Source of the DNA: DATMQA01 sp035566895
GTDB lineage: Bacteria; Verrucomicrobiota; Verrucomicrobiia; Limisphaerales; UBA8199
NCBI GenBank assembly: GCA_035566895.1
Contig: DATMQA010000183.1
Location: forward strand, 1 to 21,264
DNA: 21,264 bases
Reading direction: 5' to 3'
Positions 14,637 through 21,264 of the stretch are shown here, piece after piece. Both the position numbers and the translations under genes were made by a program. Position 1 is the stretch's first letter. Each line of letters starts with the position of its first letter. The notes below the pieces were generated by a model. The model did no database searches and was not told the origin of the DNA. It saw only the letters and a program-made list of their open reading frames with translations.

Positions 14637-16094
14637 TTATTCATAACGCAGCGCCTGGATGGGGTTGAGCCGCGCGGCTTTGATCGCCGGGAAAATGCCG
14701 GCGAGGATGCCCACCAGCACGCTGAAGCCGAAGGCGATCGCCAGGGCGGTGAAGGTGATGATGGGCGCATTGTCAGTGGGGGAAAAAGAGCTGAGCATCT
14801 GGACAAGCGCAAATGAGGTGAGCAGCCCCGCCAGGCCTCCCAGGATGGCGATGACCAGCGACTCGACCAAAATCTGGATGAAAATATCGCTGGTGGTGGC
14901 GCCGACGGACTTTCGGATGCCAATCTCGCGAACCCGCTCGGAGATACTGGCCAACATGATGTTCATGATGCCGATGCCGCCCACCAGAAGGCTGATGCCC
15001 GCAATAAGGCCTCCGCTCAACCGCGCGTTATGGATGAAGGTGTTGATGGCCTCAGCCCAATCTTCCTGGGTGCGGAAGGTGAAATCTTCGATGCCCTTAT
15101 GAGTGGTCATCAGGACATTGCGAATCTGCTGCAAGGCTTGGGGCAGTAGTTCGATGCTGGCCAGCTTCAACTCCAGACTGGAGAGTCGCGGGTCGCCGCT
15201 GGCGCCCGTGACGCGGCGCCCGCCCCCGTAGCCCATGATCGTCTGTCCGCCCCCGGCGCGGAATTTCATCCAGACCGTGTTGAGCGGAAGATAAACCGTA
15301 GCGTTCTTGAGGTTAAAGACAAAGTTGCCCCGCTTGCGGTTTCCGCCGCCGCCCCAGCTGCGGTTGCGCATCACGGCGCCGGTCTTTTGCCGGCTGGCCT
15401 CGCGCTGGGCCAATTCGCGGGCCTTGCGATCCTGCTCGCTTTCGTAGTGCTGAAACATCCCAATGATGGTGAACGGCACGCCGTTGATGTAGAGGGTTTC
15501 GCCCACCGGAATGATCTCATGGCCCACCTTTTCGGGTGCGCCCCAGAGTTCATCGCGGGTGGCGGTGCCGATGACGCAGACGCTCCGCGCCATTTCGTCA
15601 TCGATTTCATTGAACATCCGCCCGTATTCGACGACATGTTCGTTCATGTCAAGAGCCACTGGCCAGACCCCGCTCATATACCAGGGCCGGAAACTTTTGC
15701 CGTTGGCCGACGCGGTAGCGGGCAGACGCATCTCCGGCGAGAGGCGGGTGACCAATGGTGCGCTCTGTTCGAGGGCGTGTACATCGTTCATCGTGATACC
15801 GACCGCCTGGTCGGTCAGATAGCGCTGCTCGACCGGCACCTCCTGGGGTTCGACACGGATCTTTTCCAGCCCGCCGATGGCCACCAGCGCCTCTTTCGCG
15901 CCTTTCTCCATGCCCGCGACCAGCGCGGACATTGCCACCAGGCTCGACACGCCCAGGATAATTCCGAGCATCGTTAACACCGAGCGAAATTTGTGCGCCC
16001 AGATTTCGCGCAGGCCCGCAAGCAGGGTGATGCCGAGTTGGGCCCACGATGAACGGACCTCTTCAGGCGCAAGGGGCAAGGGAACGGTGCGCAT
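14637..16094 (-). CDS. MacB/FtsX-type ABC transporter permease (first of the pair)
   Basis: A 485-residue permease of the same family as its downstream neighbour. It has a short hydrophilic N-terminus, transmembrane segment 1 at FRSVLTMLGIILGVSSLVAM (about 37-62), a periplasmic domain, and three C-terminal segments starting at GGLIAGISLLVGGIGIMNIM (about 360), ending KAARLNPIQALRYE. The periplasmic domain is longer than in the paralogue because of basic/glycine-rich stretches (RNRSWGGGGNRKRGN; GGGRRVTGASG), probably flexible loops. It lies 84 bases downstream of the ATPase gene, an interval occupied by a short repeat array. It would pair with the ATPase at 16179, the second permease and the adaptor at 16943. 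Confidence 0.92.
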   Translation of the reverse strand: MRTVPLPLAPEEVRSSWAQLGITLLAGLREIWAHKFRSVLTMLGIILGVSSLVAMSALVAGMEKGAKEALVAIGGLEKIRVEPQEVPVEQRYLTDQAVGITMNDVHALEQSAPLVTRLSPEMRLPATASANGKSFRPWYMSGVWPVALDMNEHVVEYGRMFNEIDDEMARSVCVIGTATRDELWGAPEKVGHEIIPVGETLYINGVPFTIIGMFQHYESEQDRKARELAQREASRQKTGAVMRNRSWGGGGNRKRGNFVFNLKNATVYLPLNTVWMKFRAGGGQTIMGYGGGRRVTGASGDPRLSSLELKLASIELLPQALQQIRNVLMTTHKGIEDFTFRTQEDWAEAINTFIHNARLSGGLIAGISLLVGGIGIMNIMLASISERVREIGIRKSVGATTSDIFIQILVESLVIAILGGLAGLLTSFALVQMLSSFSPTDNAPIITFTALAIAFGFSVLVGILAGIFPAIKAARLNPIQALRYE

Positions 16095-16104
16095 GGGGCT
16101 AAAA

Positions 16105-16152
16105 CCGAAGGCCCAAATCCGAAGGCGGAAGGAAACCCGAAACCCGAAATTG
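16105..16152. repeat. Short intergenic direct-repeat array inside the transporter operon
   Basis: CCGAAGGC occurs at 16105 and 16119 (14-base step), followed by AACCCGA at 16134 and 16141 (7-base step) and then AATTGGAA. The purine-rich array fills much of the gap between ATPase and permease genes. Similar CCGAAA/CCCGAA-rich short arrays occur, to my recollection, between genes in Pedosphaera-type genomes, so this may be a member of a dispersed family. Confidence 0.6.
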
Positions 16153-16178
16153 GAACTCCTGCCTCGACCAAAATGCGT

Positions 16179-16931
16179 TCATGATGCTGCGTGGGCCTCA
16201 ATTCCACCGGGCGCAGTCGCCGGCTGTGCCTTGCGATTTAAGCCGGCGAGAGTAGTATCCACCTTCACCGCGATTTTGCCATCGCGGATCTCGATGCGCC
16301 GCGGAGTGACCGCCGCGATCTCAGGGTCGTGGGTGACCAGCACGATCGTGCGGCCTTCCTGACTGAGCCGGCGAAAGAGCTGAAGGATGGCGTCGCCCGT
16401 ATGGGAGTCGAGATTCCCGGTGGGTTCGTCGGCAAAGACAATCCGGGGGTGGTTAACCAAAGCCCGGGCGATGGCGGCGCGCTGCTGCTGTCCGCCAGAG
16501 AGCTGGCTGGGACGGTGCTTCGAGCGATTAGCCAGGTCCACCGATTCAAGGGCGTTCATCGCGCGCTCGCGGCGTTCCCGGGCCGTGATGCCGCTATAAA
16601 TCATCGGGAGTTCAACATTCTGCACCACGTTGAGCTTGGGCAGCAGGTTGAAGAACTGGAAGACGAAGCCGATCTTGCGATTTCGCATCGCGGCCAGTTG
16701 GCGAGAAGAGGCATTCTGGATTTTCACCCCATCAAGCCGGATGGTGCCTTTGCTGGGGGAGTCCAGGCACCCCAGGATGTGCATCAAAGTCGATTTGCCG
16801 CTGCCGGACGGACCAATAATGGAAATGAATTCGCCTTCTTCGATGTCGAGGGTCACATCGTCCAGTGCTCGAATTTCCTCCTCGCCGAGGCGATAGATTT
16901 TGCTGACGTTGCGAAGTTCTACGAGTGACAT
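16179..16931 (-). CDS. ABC transporter ATP-binding protein (MacB/LolD type)
   Basis: A 250-residue nucleotide-binding subunit with every motif intact: Walker A GPSGSGKST (40-48), Q-loop Gln92 (FQFFNLLP), signature LSGGQQQRAAIARAL (144-158), Walker B IVFADEPTGNLDS (164-176) and switch His201 (VTHD). The sequence, including the FFNLLPKL and ADEPTGNLDS segments, is typical of the LolD/MacB ATPase group, which energises FtsX-like permeases. Residues after about 225 form an alanine-rich tail not needed for the fold. ATG 16931 lies 11 bases after the adaptor stop, consistent with one transcript. Confidence 0.95.
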   Translation of the reverse strand: MSLVELRNVSKIYRLGEEEIRALDDVTLDIEEGEFISIIGPSGSGKSTLMHILGCLDSPSKGTIRLDGVKIQNASSRQLAAMRNRKIGFVFQFFNLLPKLNVVQNVELPMIYSGITARERRERAMNALESVDLANRSKHRPSQLSGGQQQRAAIARALVNHPRIVFADEPTGNLDSHTGDAILQLFRRLSQEGRTIVLVTHDPEIAAVTPRRIEIRDGKIAVKVDTTLAGLNRKAQPATAPGGIEAHAAS

Positions 16932-16942
16932 GCGGGCGTGCT

Positions 16943-18235
16943 TTAGGTCTTGCCGCCGGAGGTGACCGCACTACCGCCGGCAGGGCCTGAGGCGGGCGTC
17001 GCTTTCGGGGTGATTTCCGGAGCGGCAGCGGTTCCGGTCGCGGTCGAATTGGTCTGAACCGAGGCTGCCCCTTTACCGGGTTTTCCTGCCGGCGCGCCCG
17101 CCTCGCCCGGGGAGCGTTGGCTGGCTACCTGGCGGATCTTCTTCTCTCGTTCTTCTTTCGGCATCTCGAGGGAGACGATCTCGCCCGCCGTCAGGCCATC
17201 CTGGATCTCGGCGTAGAAATAATCCGAGACGCCAACCTTGACGTTGCGCTTCTCGAAATTGTCACCCTGCTGTACGTAAACGAACCGCTCCATCTGGGAG
17301 GTGTCGGGATTCTTTTCGGTGAAGACAGCCGCCAGCGGCACCGCGGTCACATTATCGGCCGAGGCCACCGGGATCTTAACATTGGCCGTCATGCCCGGAC
17401 GCACACGCGGGTCCACGTTTTTGAGAACGATGCGGGCGGGATAGCCTTTGATATTGTTACGGATCGTGGCTTGGAGCGAGATGCGCTCCACCGTGCCGGC
17501 TACGTGTAAACCGGGGACGGCTTCCACGGCGACCTCGACGGCTTCACCGGGCTTAAGGCGGGGAACGTCAGCCTGGTTGACTTGCGCGTTGATGATCATG
17601 GAATTGAGATCGGCAATCGTGAGTACCTCGGTGCCGCTATTGAAGCCCCCCGAACCGGAAACCGCCTGGCCGATGGAGACCGGGCGGGTCAATACGGAGC
17701 AGTCGAACGGAGCGCGGACTTCGGTTTTGGTGAGGTGTTCGTCAGTAATCGCCAGGGCCTTCTGCGCGCTCTCGAGCCCATTTTTGGCGAGCTCGAAGGC
17801 TGTCTTGGTATCATCGTAAAGCTCCTGGGAGATGAGTTTGTCGGCCAGGAGCTGCTGAGCGCGGTTGTAGTCGCGTTCGGCTTTGTCGAGGCCAAGCTTG
17901 GCTTTCTCGATGTCGATGACGTTCGAGGCGCGCTGTTGTTGAAGTTCACTGTCGTCCAGTTTGAAAAGCAGCGCATCTTTTTTCACGCGGTCGCCGATGT
18001 CCACCGGCAGCTCCAGCAGCAAGCCATTGATCTCCGGGCGTACGGAAACCTGCTCGGCGGGGGCAATTTCGCCGGCGGCATTCACCGCGAAGTTGATGTC
18101 CCGCAACTCAGCGGTGGCGGTGGTGGGGCGGTCAGGCAAGTCCGACTTGGATTTGGCCTTTTGCCAGGCAATCCAGCCGTAGTAGGCGCCGGCGCCGGCG
18201 GCTAGAAGGGCGATGAGGGCGATCCATTTTTTCAT
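16943..18235 (-). CDS. MacA-like periplasmic adaptor (membrane fusion protein, HlyD family)
   Basis: This 430-residue protein is anchored by an N-terminal hydrophobic segment (about 4-24). It then shows a split biotinyl-lipoyl domain (GEIAPAEQVSVRPEINGLL, 55-73; TEVRAPFDCSVLTRPVSIGQAV, about 171-192), a coiled-coil hairpin (about 95-168, rich in Ala/Glu/Lys/Gln), a beta-barrel (about 205-295, with LKNVDPRVRPGMTANV) and a membrane-proximal domain to about 360. The last 60 residues are a Pro/Ala/Gly/Thr low-complexity tail. In MacAB systems the adaptor links the ABC permease to an outer-membrane channel such as TolC; none is encoded here. It is the first gene of the minus-strand transporter operon. 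No clear ribosome site precedes ATG 18235. Confidence 0.93.
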   Translation of the reverse strand: MKKWIALIALLAAGAGAYYGWIAWQKAKSKSDLPDRPTTATAELRDINFAVNAAGEIAPAEQVSVRPEINGLLLELPVDIGDRVKKDALLFKLDDSELQQQRASNVIDIEKAKLGLDKAERDYNRAQQLLADKLISQELYDDTKTAFELAKNGLESAQKALAITDEHLTKTEVRAPFDCSVLTRPVSIGQAVSGSGGFNSGTEVLTIADLNSMIINAQVNQADVPRLKPGEAVEVAVEAVPGLHVAGTVERISLQATIRNNIKGYPARIVLKNVDPRVRPGMTANVKIPVASADNVTAVPLAAVFTEKNPDTSQMERFVYVQQGDNFEKRNVKVGVSDYFYAEIQDGLTAGEIVSLEMPKEEREKKIRQVASQRSPGEAGAPAGKPGKGAASVQTNSTATGTAAAPEITPKATPASGPAGGSAVTSGGKT

Positions 18236-18266
18236 TTCGTTATTACGGGCTCAGATTAGACATTGT

Positions 18267-18391
18267 TTTGGTCTCGGAGTCACGTTCATTCAACCAATTC
18301 ACTGCGTCACGGCAGCAGAGACCGGGCCATGATTCAGCGAGTCTTCGCGCGAGGCGCCCGCCTAATCGGAGCTTGCCACTTTGAGACCAAA
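18267..18391. promoter_or_regulatory. 9-base inverted repeat across the divergent adaptor/EamA promoter region
   Basis: TTTGGTCTC (18267-18275) and GAGACCAAA (18383-18391) are perfect reverse complements, 107 bases apart, in the 184-base intergenic region. The right arm overlaps the candidate -35 of the EamA gene, and the left arm lies 32 bases upstream of the adaptor start. A looped regulator site pair is possible, but one such match can occur by chance. Confidence 0.25.
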
Positions 18392-18408
18392 GCGGTTTGT
18401 TCTACACT
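18381..18408 (+). promoter_or_regulatory. Candidate sigma70-type promoter of the EamA transporter gene
   Basis: TTGAGA (18381-18386) and TACACT (18403-18408) are spaced by 16 bases. The -10 box ends 11 bases before ATG 18420, leaving room for only a very short leader; no Shine-Dalgarno sequence is seen. Confidence 0.35.
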
Positions 18409-18419
18409 TTTAGACGCAA

Positions 18420-19307
18420 ATGAAGCCGGTGTATTTAATAATTTTATTGCTCATGAACCTCTGTTGGGCCGCCGTTTACTCAGCCTACAAGGTTCTGGGC
18501 CAGGAGCTTCCGACCGGGGCTATTGTGACCCTGCGGTTCGGATTGGCTGGACTTTCTTTGCTATTTGTTTGGCCTTGGTTGCCAGGACCGGCGCCCCGCG
18601 GGCGCAACCTGGCCGTAACTTGCCTGATGGGGTTGGTCTTGTTCGTCCTGGGCCAACGGTTGCAAGTCTATGGGAACCAAATCGGAACGGCAGGCAATTC
18701 CGCGGTGCTAATGGCGCTGGACCCATTGCTGACCTCGCTGGCGGCTGCGTTATTCCTGCGCGAACATATCGGGCCGCGGCGCCTGGCCGGTTTTGGCCTG
18801 GGGCTCTGCGGAGTCGCGTTGCTCCACGGAATTTGGCGAGCCGACTTCCGATGGACCGGCCTGGCCCCGAGTCTCATTTTTGTTTCGTCCTTCGTTTGCG
18901 AGGCTGCCTACACCGTGATGGGCAAACCCATCATCTCCCGGGCCAGTGTGATGAAGATGCTGGCGATTTCCTTGTTGGCCGGCACAACCGTGAACCTCTG
19001 TATTGATGGCCGGGAGACCGTCCATGCGGTCAGTCGGTTGTCGCTGGAGGGCTGGCTGCTGCTCGCCGGTCTGGCGACCGTGTGCACGGCGATAGGTTAC
19101 AGCGTCTGGTTCATTGTCATTCGCGACTGTTCTGTCAGCGTCGCGGCCTTAACCGTGTTCGCCCAATCGGTTTTCGGCGGGGCGATTGCGGCTGTGTGGC
19201 TGGGTGAGCGGCTGCATTGGGGCCACCTTTTCGGCAGCGCAACCATCGTGGCCGGGCTCGTGCTGGGGTTGTCGCGGCAGATCAGAAGACCTTCGGTGGC
19301 AGGCTGA
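18420..19307 (+). CDS. EamA/DMT-superfamily transporter
   Basis: The 295-residue protein is almost wholly hydrophobic, with about ten predicted membrane segments arranged as two EamA halves (about 4-135 and 150-288). Family marks include the N-terminal LLLMNLCWAAVYSAYKVLG, the conserved proline-containing ALDPLLTSLAAALFLREHIG at the end of half one (about 98-117), and FAQSVFGGAIAAVWLGERLHWG at the same place in half two. DMT carriers export or exchange small metabolites such as amino acids or nucleotide precursors; the substrate cannot be read here. It is transcribed divergently from the adaptor operon. The 3' end overlaps a possible minus-strand small gene by 26 bases. Confidence 0.9.
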   Translation: MKPVYLIILLLMNLCWAAVYSAYKVLGQELPTGAIVTLRFGLAGLSLLFVWPWLPGPAPRGRNLAVTCLMGLVLFVLGQRLQVYGNQIGTAGNSAVLMALDPLLTSLAAALFLREHIGPRRLAGFGLGLCGVALLHGIWRADFRWTGLAPSLIFVSSFVCEAAYTVMGKPIISRASVMKMLAISLLAGTTVNLCIDGRETVHAVSRLSLEGWLLLAGLATVCTAIGYSVWFIVIRDCSVSVAALTVFAQSVFGGAIAAVWLGERLHWGHLFGSATIVAGLVLGLSRQIRRPSVAG

Positions 19308-19506
19308 TGGAGACCCACTTACGGAAAAGTCCGTGCTTTGCCCAGACCTTTACGGTGGTGGGATTGCGGTTCGGTGTAACGATGTGCTGAACGTAAAAAT
19401 CGACTGGTTTGGTGCCATAGGGGGATGTCTGTAAATCATACAGAGATAAAACCTTACCGGACTGGCGAGTTTGCTCTGGGTGGTTTACCCTATTCGCAGT
19501 GGGCAT
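19282..19506 (-). CDS. Possible small hypothetical protein
   Basis: A 74-residue open frame has a protein-like composition: a basic N-terminus, aromatic and charged residues well mixed, and a C-terminal stretch KVWAKHGLFRKWVSISLP. It occupies most of the otherwise empty 239 bases between the EamA gene and the LuxR-type regulator, and its ATG faces the regulator's ATG across 40 AT-rich bases, as in a divergent promoter. There is no recognisable domain and no Shine-Dalgarno sequence, and it overlaps the 3' end of the EamA gene. It may be chance; I list it as a candidate only. Confidence 0.35.
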   Translation of the reverse strand: MPTANRVNHPEQTRQSGKVLSLYDLQTSPYGTKPVDFYVQHIVTPNRNPTTVKVWAKHGLFRKWVSISLPPKVF

Positions 19507-19546
19507 TTTTGTGCCGTAATGTCATATAAATACTTCTATCACTCTT

Positions 19547-20218
19547 ATGAAAAACATTTCTGTGCTGCTGGTGGATGATCACACTGTCGTGCGCCAGGGA
19601 TTGCGCGCTTTGCTCAAGGCCGAGGAGGACATGGAAGTCATCGGGGAAGCGGAAAACGGGCGCCAGGCAGTGATGCTGGCGCGGAAAACCCCGCCCGATG
19701 TAGTGGTGATGGATGTGGCGATGCCCCTGTTGAACGGGTTGGAAGCGACGCGTCAGATTTTGAAATCGGTGCCCACCGCCAAAGTGCTGGTGCTGACCTC
19801 TTACGGTGACGATGAATGCGTGGAGCAATTGATGCGTGCGGGCGCAGCGGGCTACCTGATCAAACAAACCGCTGCCAACGACCTGCTGAAAGCGATTCGC
19901 GAAGTCCAGCGCGGCAACGCCTTCTTTAGTCCGGCGATCGCCAAACGGCTCCGCGATCAGTGCCGCGAAGCGTTCACTGCCGGCCCGTCCGCCCGGAAGG
20001 CCGGCGAACTGACCTTGCGCGAGGCGGAGGTCCTGCAACTCATCGCCGAGGGCTTTTCCAACAAACAGATCGCCGGCGAACTGAGCATCAGCATCAAGAC
20101 TGTCGAAAAACACCGCCAGCAGGTCATGAACAAGTTGAACATTCATGACGTGGCCGGCTTGACCCGTTACGCGATTACCCGGGGCATGGTCGAACGCAAC
20201 CTCCCGGCCATGGCTTGA
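19547..20218 (+). CDS. NarL/FixJ (LuxR-type) two-component response regulator
   Basis: A 223-residue transcription factor. The receiver domain (1-120) has Asp10/Asp11 (LVDDH), phosphoacceptor Asp56 (VVVMDVAMPLLNG), Thr84 (LTSYGDD) and Lys106 (YLIKQTA). The C-terminal LuxR-type helix-turn-helix (about 154-212) reads LTLREAEVLQLIAEG, then SNKQIAGELSISIKTVEKHR and VMNKLNIHDVAGLTRYAI. Phosphorylation by a histidine kinase should promote DNA binding. No kinase gene adjoins it, so it is an orphan within the window. ATG 19547 follows an AT-rich stretch (19518-19546) with no Shine-Dalgarno sequence. Confidence 0.93.
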   Translation: MKNISVLLVDDHTVVRQGLRALLKAEEDMEVIGEAENGRQAVMLARKTPPDVVVMDVAMPLLNGLEATRQILKSVPTAKVLVLTSYGDDECVEQLMRAGAAGYLIKQTAANDLLKAIREVQRGNAFFSPAIAKRLRDQCREAFTAGPSARKAGELTLREAEVLQLIAEGFSNKQIAGELSISIKTVEKHRQQVMNKLNIHDVAGLTRYAITRGMVERNLPAMA

Positions 20219-20322
20219 GCACCGTAACGCTGGCACCCCCTTTTCGATTTTCGAATTCTAAAATGTCCTTGCCGCGGAGAATCCGGGAAGAGGAGTAATC
20301 GGCCAGAGACGAACGCGGTAGC

Positions 20323-20352
20323 GCGGACATTCCAGTCGACATTCCAGTCCGC
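20323..20352. repeat. Tandem 12-base repeat within an inverted repeat, probable dispersed intergenic element
   Basis: GACATTCCAGTC occurs twice in direct tandem (20326-20337 and 20338-20349). The pair is bracketed by GCGGAC (20323-20328) and GTCCGC (20347-20352), which are inverted arms. The single-unit form, GCGGAC-ATTCCA-GTCCGC, resembles a short palindromic sequence I recall as common between verrucomicrobial genes; here its centre looks duplicated. Confidence 0.65.
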
Positions 20353-20552
20353 AGCAACTTCCGAACGCCAGCGGGCCCGGATTTGCTGACAATCTCGCGC
20401 GCAACACATTGCCGCGGATAGGAATGGTTGACAGGAGTATCCGCGCGCCGCCCATCGTCACTGAACGATTGCGAATAGGAACCAGTCACTGGAGCCCGAC
20501 AGCCTGGGAGCGTATCCCCCCGAAACCAGAACAGGGAAAAATCTGGCAATTT

Positions 20553-20580
20553 TTTACACCCTGTTTAGACTGACTGAAAT
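20553..20580 (+). promoter_or_regulatory. Candidate sigma70-type promoter of the single-domain response regulator
   Basis: TTTACA (20553-20558) and TGAAAT (20575-20580) are spaced by 16 bases. The -10 box ends 12 bases before ATG 20593. The -35 match is good, the -10 match moderate. Confidence 0.28.
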
Positions 20581-20592
20581 TTGAAGCCGGAA

Positions 20593-20985
20593 ATGACAAC
20601 ACCTGCCTTTCCCCAACGCCGGATTCTGGTGGTCGATGACGAACCCCTGGTCTGCGATGCAGTCAAAATGATGTTGGCTTTTGACGGCCATCTGGTAGAA
20701 ACTGCCAACAACGGGAAAGAGGCTCTCGCCCTGCTGGAGAAGGGCAAATTTGACATCGTTATTACCGATTTTAAAATGCCGGCCATGCAAGGCGATGAAT
20801 TGGCCGCGGCCATAAAAGCGCGCAATCCCAGCCAGCCGGTCGTTATGATTACCGCTTACGCGGAGATGTTGCAGGCTTCCGGCAATCCCCTCCGCGGTGT
20901 CGATTGCGTCATCAGCAAGCCCTTTCTGCTGGAGAACCTGCGCGAGGCAATCGCCAAAGTCACTCCCGGTGGCCACAAGAAATAA
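20593..20985 (+). CDS. Single-domain response regulator (receiver only)
   Basis: A 130-residue receiver with all functional residues: Asp15/Asp16 (LVVDDEP), phosphoacceptor Asp59 (IVITDFKMPAMQGDEL), Thr87 (VMITAYA) and Lys109 (CVISKPFLLENL). No output domain follows; a short Gly/Lys tail ends the protein. Such proteins act in phosphorelays or by binding partners. The ATG at 20593 starts just before the receiver fold; an in-frame TTG at 20581 would add four residues. It differs clearly from the Rcp1-like regulator at 11183, for example by lacking that insertion. No kinase adjoins it. Confidence 0.9.
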   Translation: MTTPAFPQRRILVVDDEPLVCDAVKMMLAFDGHLVETANNGKEALALLEKGKFDIVITDFKMPAMQGDELAAAIKARNPSQPVVMITAYAEMLQASGNPLRGVDCVISKPFLLENLREAIAKVTPGGHKK

Positions 20986-21070
20986 TCCGAAGACCGTACT
21001 TTCCCGGTAGCGGTTAAGTATTCTCCCCGCTTGTTGCGACCATAGCCACAGTTAATAATTGGAAAGCTTG

Positions 21071-21264
21071 ATGAGCGCCCAAACGCCCATGACAAACTCT
21101 CAGCCGCTTTCTCCCAGCGAGGCCTTCCTCTCTTCCTTGAGCAAATCCGGCTCACGCCGCCTGGCGGTTTTGCGGCAAATCTGCCGGAGCCTGGTGGTCG
21201 TCGCTCTGGCCGTCGCCAGTTATTTTTTCATCAGCCATTTCCTGGTCCAGTCGGTCAAAGTTAT
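21071..21264 (+). CDS. lepB: Signal peptidase I, N-terminal fragment (runs off the window)
   Basis: Sixty-four codons are present. A Ser/Pro-rich, partly basic N-terminus (to about 36) is followed by one membrane segment (about 39-60; VVVALAVASYFFISHFLVQS) and then SVKV at the edge. This arrangement, especially the FLVQSVKV end, matches the residues just before the catalytic-serine region in type I signal peptidases, which cleave signal peptides on the periplasmic face of the membrane. The catalytic Ser and Lys lie beyond the window, so the call rests on the N-terminal pattern. A GGAAAG sequence lies 4 bases before ATG 21071. Confidence 0.7.
   Translation, partial: MSAQTPMTNSQPLSPSEAFLSSLSKSGSRRLAVLRQICRSLVVVALAVASYFFISHFLVQSVKV

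Larger units (their letters stand above)
20219..20580. other. Gene-free intergenic stretch of 362 bases
   Basis: I see no credible gene on either strand. The open frames on the minus strand contain short repeated peptide runs that come from a nucleotide repeat, not from a protein family. It holds the tandem repeat at 20323-20352 and, at its right end, a candidate promoter for the next gene. Confidence 0.6.

Noticed and set aside
18263..19006. 247-codon plus-strand frame overlapping the EamA gene in another frame
   Set aside because: The EamA frame shows ten membrane segments and family motifs; this frame is Arg/Gly/Pro-rich with no domain.
20175..20549. Minus-strand frame in the gene-free stretch with repeated peptide TGMSALP-like runs
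   Set aside because: The repeated peptide is the translation of the GACATTCCAGTC nucleotide repeat; no homologous protein family is suggested.
1..21264. CRISPR array, tRNA, rRNA, insertion sequence or prophage
   Set aside because: I found no regularly spaced repeats with unique spacers, no tRNA-like cloverleaf, no rRNA stretch, and no transposase or integrase. The only regular repeat is the in-frame 285-base unit of the surface protein.

Overview
The window looks like a chromosomal segment of a free-living, GC-rich Gram-negative bacterium, most likely a soil or freshwater Verrucomicrobiota relative of the Pedosphaera/Limisphaerales type. This rests on three things: the near-identical Ig-like repeats with a verrucomicrobial-style C-terminus in the first gene, short intergenic repeats resembling those scattered through such genomes, and gene starts that mostly lack a strong Shine-Dalgarno sequence. 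The assignment comes from sequence style, not from a marker gene.

Layout. (1) 1-1192: the 3' end of a large repetitive surface protein. (2) 1209-9179: ten tightly packed genes on the plus strand, several sharing ATGA/GTGA stop-start overlaps, closed by a clear intrinsic terminator at 9213-9237. (3) 9365-11683, minus strand: a CheY-like response regulator followed by a PAS-containing hybrid-like histidine kinase whose N-terminal receiver is degenerate. (4) 11878-13233, plus strand: a secreted SGNH/GDSL hydrolase. (5) 13284-18235, minus strand: a four-gene MacAB/Lol-type export system (membrane-fusion adaptor, ATPase, two paralogous permeases). (6) 18420-19307: a divergently transcribed EamA/DMT transporter. 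(7) 19282-20985: a possible small minus-strand protein, a NarL/LuxR-type response regulator, a 362-base gene-free stretch with a tandem repeat, and a single-domain response regulator. (8) 21071 to the edge: the start of a signal peptidase I gene.

How the genes may work together. The 1209-9179 operon is the most interesting part. It combines a stand-alone DltA/NRPS-like adenylating enzyme, two separate acyl carrier proteins, a KASIII-type condensing enzyme and three GNAT acyltransferases with a dTDP-hexose 3,4-ketoisomerase (FdtA/QdtA type), a sugar 3-aminotransferase (FdtB/QdtB type) and a UDP-HexNAc 6-dehydrogenase (WbpA type). The simplest reading is a pathway for a surface-glycan sugar, a 3-amino-3,6-dideoxyhexose carrying an unusual carrier-protein-derived acyl or aminoacyl group, plus a HexNAc uronic acid. 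No glycosyltransferase, flippase, ketoreductase or RmlA/RmlB is visible here, so these steps must be encoded elsewhere. The final product is inference.
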